Origin: Halogranum amylolyticum | GTDB taxonomy: Archaea > Halobacteriota > Halobacteria > Halobacteriales > Haloferacaceae | DNA: 64,000 nucleotides | Assembly: GCF_900110465.1 (NCBI RefSeq) | Contig: NZ_FODV01000010.1 | Span: 62,001 to 126,000, forward strand | Direction: 5' to 3' | Part shown: positions 62,701 through 64,000 of the stretch, in pieces | Layout of the letters: each line of letters starts with the position of its first letter | Numbering within the stretch: position 1 is the stretch's first letter | Program-made: the position numbers and the translations under genes | Notes under the pieces: generated by a model | Told to the model about the DNA's origin: nothing | The model's input: only the letters and a program-made list of their open reading frames with translations | The model's database searches: none

Positions 62701-62856
62701 ACTGCCGTTACGGCACCGGGGACGTCCTGTCGAACCCAACTGGGAGACGAGCGTATTGACGCCGTTACTGCTAAGAGTTCGCTGACTGGAACCGACCTAG
62801 ATCGTGAGGAACCGCCGACGCCGGTCGAACTGCTTGACCACTGCCTCCCAACGTAG
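59782..62856 (+). CDS. Fused FAD-linked D-2-hydroxyacid oxidase / Fe-S / CCG-domain protein
   Basis: A 1024 aa fusion. Residues 1-550: FAD-binding type 4 and oxidase C-terminal domains, with LPRGAGTSLAGQ (about 93-104), GGAIGNNSTGAHSLKYG (176-192) and AFYAHAGPGVLHVRPL. Residues about 600-680: two 4Fe-4S motifs, CHGCGGC...CPTY and CIGCKGCARDCP. Residues about 900-950: CCG heterodisulfide-type cysteine motifs (YHGHCHQKA, DSGCCGMAGSFG). This joins GlcD-type and GlcF/GlpC-type parts and oxidises a 2-hydroxyacid, passing electrons to the membrane. ATG 59782 overlaps the zinc ribbon gene by 8 nt. Substrate (lactate, glycolate or 2-hydroxyglutarate) is unknown. Confidence 0.9.
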   Translation: MSNQPVQRSTSIDDADERTNYDHTSDAIEHPRLVSELRTRVDGDVRFDTYTRQLYATDASAYEATPIGVVFPTSTDDVAAVVSYCAEREIPVLPRGAGTSLAGQAVNEAVVLDFTRHMDAVVSVDVDARRAQVQSGVVLGELNRQLASHGLKFAPDPAAGDRSVIGGAIGNNSTGAHSLKYGKTDAYVKECEAVLADGTVVTLGETDLDELREQADPDGTVLQRVYAEVAHILDNETDEIEERFPDLKRNVSGYNLDVLVEEAETGTVNLARLLAGSEGTLAVITEAEVSLEPVPETKAVSLLFYDSVLDAVTDVQHVLKHDPAAVELIDDVLIGLARDTAEFEEIAALVPEDAQAGLLVEFYAEDDTHGRAQTAGLLTDRVPDVDARATSPSEFPNIEQTYSFAGLEAHSEADREQFWKLRKAGLPILLSRTSDEKHISFIEDCAIPPEHLPEFVERFQSLLTEKNRDVDAAFYAHAGPGVLHVRPLVNTKAAADHRDMVDIADAVTDMVVEFGGSVSGEHGDGRARTQWNRKLYGEDVWNTFRNLKTAFDPDWILNPGNVCGDHDMTENLRYDDEYEYDAGFEPSLDWENENGMQGMVELCHGCGGCRGSQQTSGGVMCPTYRAADEEITTTRGRANLLRQAMSGDLPDDPTDDEFAEEVLDLCIGCKGCARDCPSEVDMAKLKTEVMHARHQEHGASLRDKLFANFDTLAPVGSALAPISNLAQSIPGARAIAEKTLGIAREQTLPSFRSETVQDWFEARGGSHVSESDAERMAIFFVDSYTNYSHTEVGKATVRVLEAADVHVRLAERTDSGRPALSKGFVEKSRDAIKSNVDELYPHVRDGWDVVLAEPSDAVMFQSDALDLLSGKAVESVAANTYGVCEYIDIFRLDENVDWAPVTESVAYHGHCHQKAVKKDHHAVGVLRRAGYNVDPLDSGCCGMAGSFGYEAEHYALSKSIGEILFEQIETSDATAVTAPGTSCRTQLGDERIDAVTAKSSLTGTDLDREEPPTPVELLDHCLPT

Positions 62857-62985
62857 CGCTTAGAAGAATTCGACTCGACAACTAACTCGTTCTCGCCACG
62901 AGTGCTGTCGATACTATCACCTCGGAGCCAGTCCATATTTTCATGAATGGCATGATTTATATAGGCACTCGATGTAAACACTACC

Positions 62986-63858
62986 ATGCGATTCGTCAGA
63001 TTCAACCAGGGACACCTGGGGTTGCTGACTGATAACGGCGGCGTCATTGACCTTACAAATCGTCTCGGCATCGAGTCAGAGGACCCACTCGTCGAATACA
63101 TCAACGGCGACTACGACGCGTCTGATTACACCGACGCCGACCCAGACTACGACCGAAGCGAGGTCGAACTCGGCTCGCCAGTCAAGCGCCCCGGCAAAGT
63201 CATCGCCGCGCCGCTCAACTACGAGAACCACATCGAAGAAGCGATTGCCGACAAGGACATCACCACGGACGAGTGGTTCTCGATCAAGGACAAGGGCTAC
63301 TTCCTGAAGGCACCGTCGAGCGTCGTCGGTCCTGACCACGGTATCGAACTCCCCTTCGTCGACCGTCGCGTCGATCACGAAATCGAACTTGCGTTCGTGA
63401 TGGGGGAAGATACGAAAGACGTCGACGCCGACGAGGCGTGGGACAATATCTTCGGCTACACCATTCTGTTGGATATCTCGGTCCGCGGTGACCAGGACCG
63501 GTCGAACCGGAAATCCTACGACACGTTCACCGTCGTTGGTCCATGCGTCGTCACTGCAGACGAGATCGAGGACCCACAGGACCTGCAGATGGAACTACAG
63601 CTCAATGGCGAGCGGCGGCAGTACGAGAATACTGGCGATATGGTCTACACGTGTGCGGACATTGTCCAGTACGCGAGCATCGGTGCAACCATCGAAGCCG
63701 GCGACATCGTCACTACGGGTACGCCCGAAGGTGTCAGTGAACTCAACAACGGTGACACTGTCGATGCCGAAATCGAGTCCATCGGCTCGATGACGGTTGA
63801 CGTCACGCAGCGAGACCTATCCTTCGCTGATGTGAACGTCCAGAAAGGCGGCCAGTAA
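62986..63858 (+). CDS. Fumarylacetoacetate hydrolase family protein
   Basis: A 290 aa FAH-fold enzyme. The metal ligands are E132 and E134 (DHEIELAFVMGED) and D163; GYTILLDISVRGDQ and TGTPEGV are typical. Members hydrolyse C-C bonds or decarboxylate ring-cleavage products, for example fumarylpyruvate to fumarate and pyruvate after gentisate cleavage. A TTTATATA box (62956-62963) lies about 26 nt before the ATG, a textbook leaderless promoter, so it is its own transcription unit. The isomerase step between dioxygenase and hydrolase is not encoded in the window. Confidence 0.92.
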   Translation: MRFVRFNQGHLGLLTDNGGVIDLTNRLGIESEDPLVEYINGDYDASDYTDADPDYDRSEVELGSPVKRPGKVIAAPLNYENHIEEAIADKDITTDEWFSIKDKGYFLKAPSSVVGPDHGIELPFVDRRVDHEIELAFVMGEDTKDVDADEAWDNIFGYTILLDISVRGDQDRSNRKSYDTFTVVGPCVVTADEIEDPQDLQMELQLNGERRQYENTGDMVYTCADIVQYASIGATIEAGDIVTTGTPEGVSELNNGDTVDAEIESIGSMTVDVTQRDLSFADVNVQKGGQ

Positions 63859-63876
63859 CGCAACACCGAGCAGCCC

Positions 63877-63882
63877 TTTTTT
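63877..63882 (+). terminator. Possible T-rich terminator after the FAH gene
   Basis: A run of six T at 63877-63882, about 20 nt after the FAH stop codon. Archaeal transcription often ends in T runs without a hairpin. Weak evidence by eye only. Confidence 0.35.
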
Positions 63883-64000
63883 GACTGGGTACAACCCCTA
63901 CTGAGGGGCACAACGAGAGGTGCCTCGGTGGCACGAACTACCGTGCATCCACCATCTCTGATTCGCGTACCCATCTTCGTCAAAAAGGGGTTAATTTCCA

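Noticed and set aside
1-64000. CRISPR arrays, tRNA and rRNA genes
   Set aside because: No spaced repeat series, tRNA-type TTC-loop patterns or rRNA blocks were noticed on reading through; not an exhaustive computation.

Overview
The window comes from a halophilic archaeon (class Halobacteria). The proteins are strongly acidic, with many Asp/Glu-rich surfaces. Most genes have a TATA-like box about 25-33 nt before the start codon and little or no leader. Tat-type signal peptides, a glycerol-1-phosphate dehydrogenase, split glycine decarboxylase subunits and haloarchaeal-type HxlR/IclR regulators point the same way. No rRNA, tRNA or CRISPR was seen. The DNA is a mosaic: GC-rich at about 0-19.5 kb and 56.8-64 kb, intermediate at about 40-56 kb, and visibly AT-rich with decayed genes at about 19.5-40 kb. 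That suits a megaplasmid or an accessory chromosomal region.

Region 1 (0.05-19.6 kb) is an aromatic-acid/CoA degradation island. A five-gene operon linked by ATGA overlaps encodes a phenylacetyl-CoA epoxidase-type complex (paaA, paaD N-terminal domain, paaB, paaC, separate PaaD zinc ribbon). Around it are an acyl-CoA dehydrogenase, four enoyl-CoA hydratase/isomerase paralogues, a 3-hydroxyacyl-CoA dehydrogenase, a PaaY-like hexapeptide protein, a benzoate-type CoA ligase, a 2Fe-2S ferredoxin, an amidohydrolase and a complete Liv-type ABC importer. PaaE, PaaK, PaaZ and PaaJ are not in the window.

Region 2 (19.6-40 kb) is a degraded zone. It holds an IS4-type insertion sequence and relics of IclR, HxlR, SDR, TnpB, MFS and possibly MaoC genes. 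It also holds a Tat-exported protein split by a one-base frameshift, and a partly decayed second copy of an HxlR/SDR module. Intact genes here are a glycerol-1-phosphate dehydrogenase, dihydropteroate synthase, a TrpD-type phosphoribosyltransferase, a UPF0126 membrane protein, HxlR, SDR, two DoxX proteins, a VOC dioxygenase-like protein, an MFS transporter, a ClC channel, a BtpA protein and a PfkB kinase.

Region 3 (40-56 kb) is a glycine, one-carbon and lipoate island. It has an AbgA-like M20 amidohydrolase next to a two-gene membrane transport pair, then RidA, LipA, dihydrolipoamide dehydrogenase, lipoate ligase, threonine ammonia-lyase, GlyA, and the complete cleavage system gcvT-gcvH-gcvPA-gcvPB with a divergent IclR regulator. 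Together with FolP from region 2, this suggests an island for recovering p-aminobenzoate-type compounds, making a folate-type cofactor and using glycine with it.

Region 4 (56.8-64 kb) is a gentisate-type ring-cleavage set: an anion permease, gentisate 1,2-dioxygenase, a small zinc ribbon protein overlapping a large FAD/Fe-S oxidoreductase, and a fumarylacetoacetate hydrolase-family enzyme.
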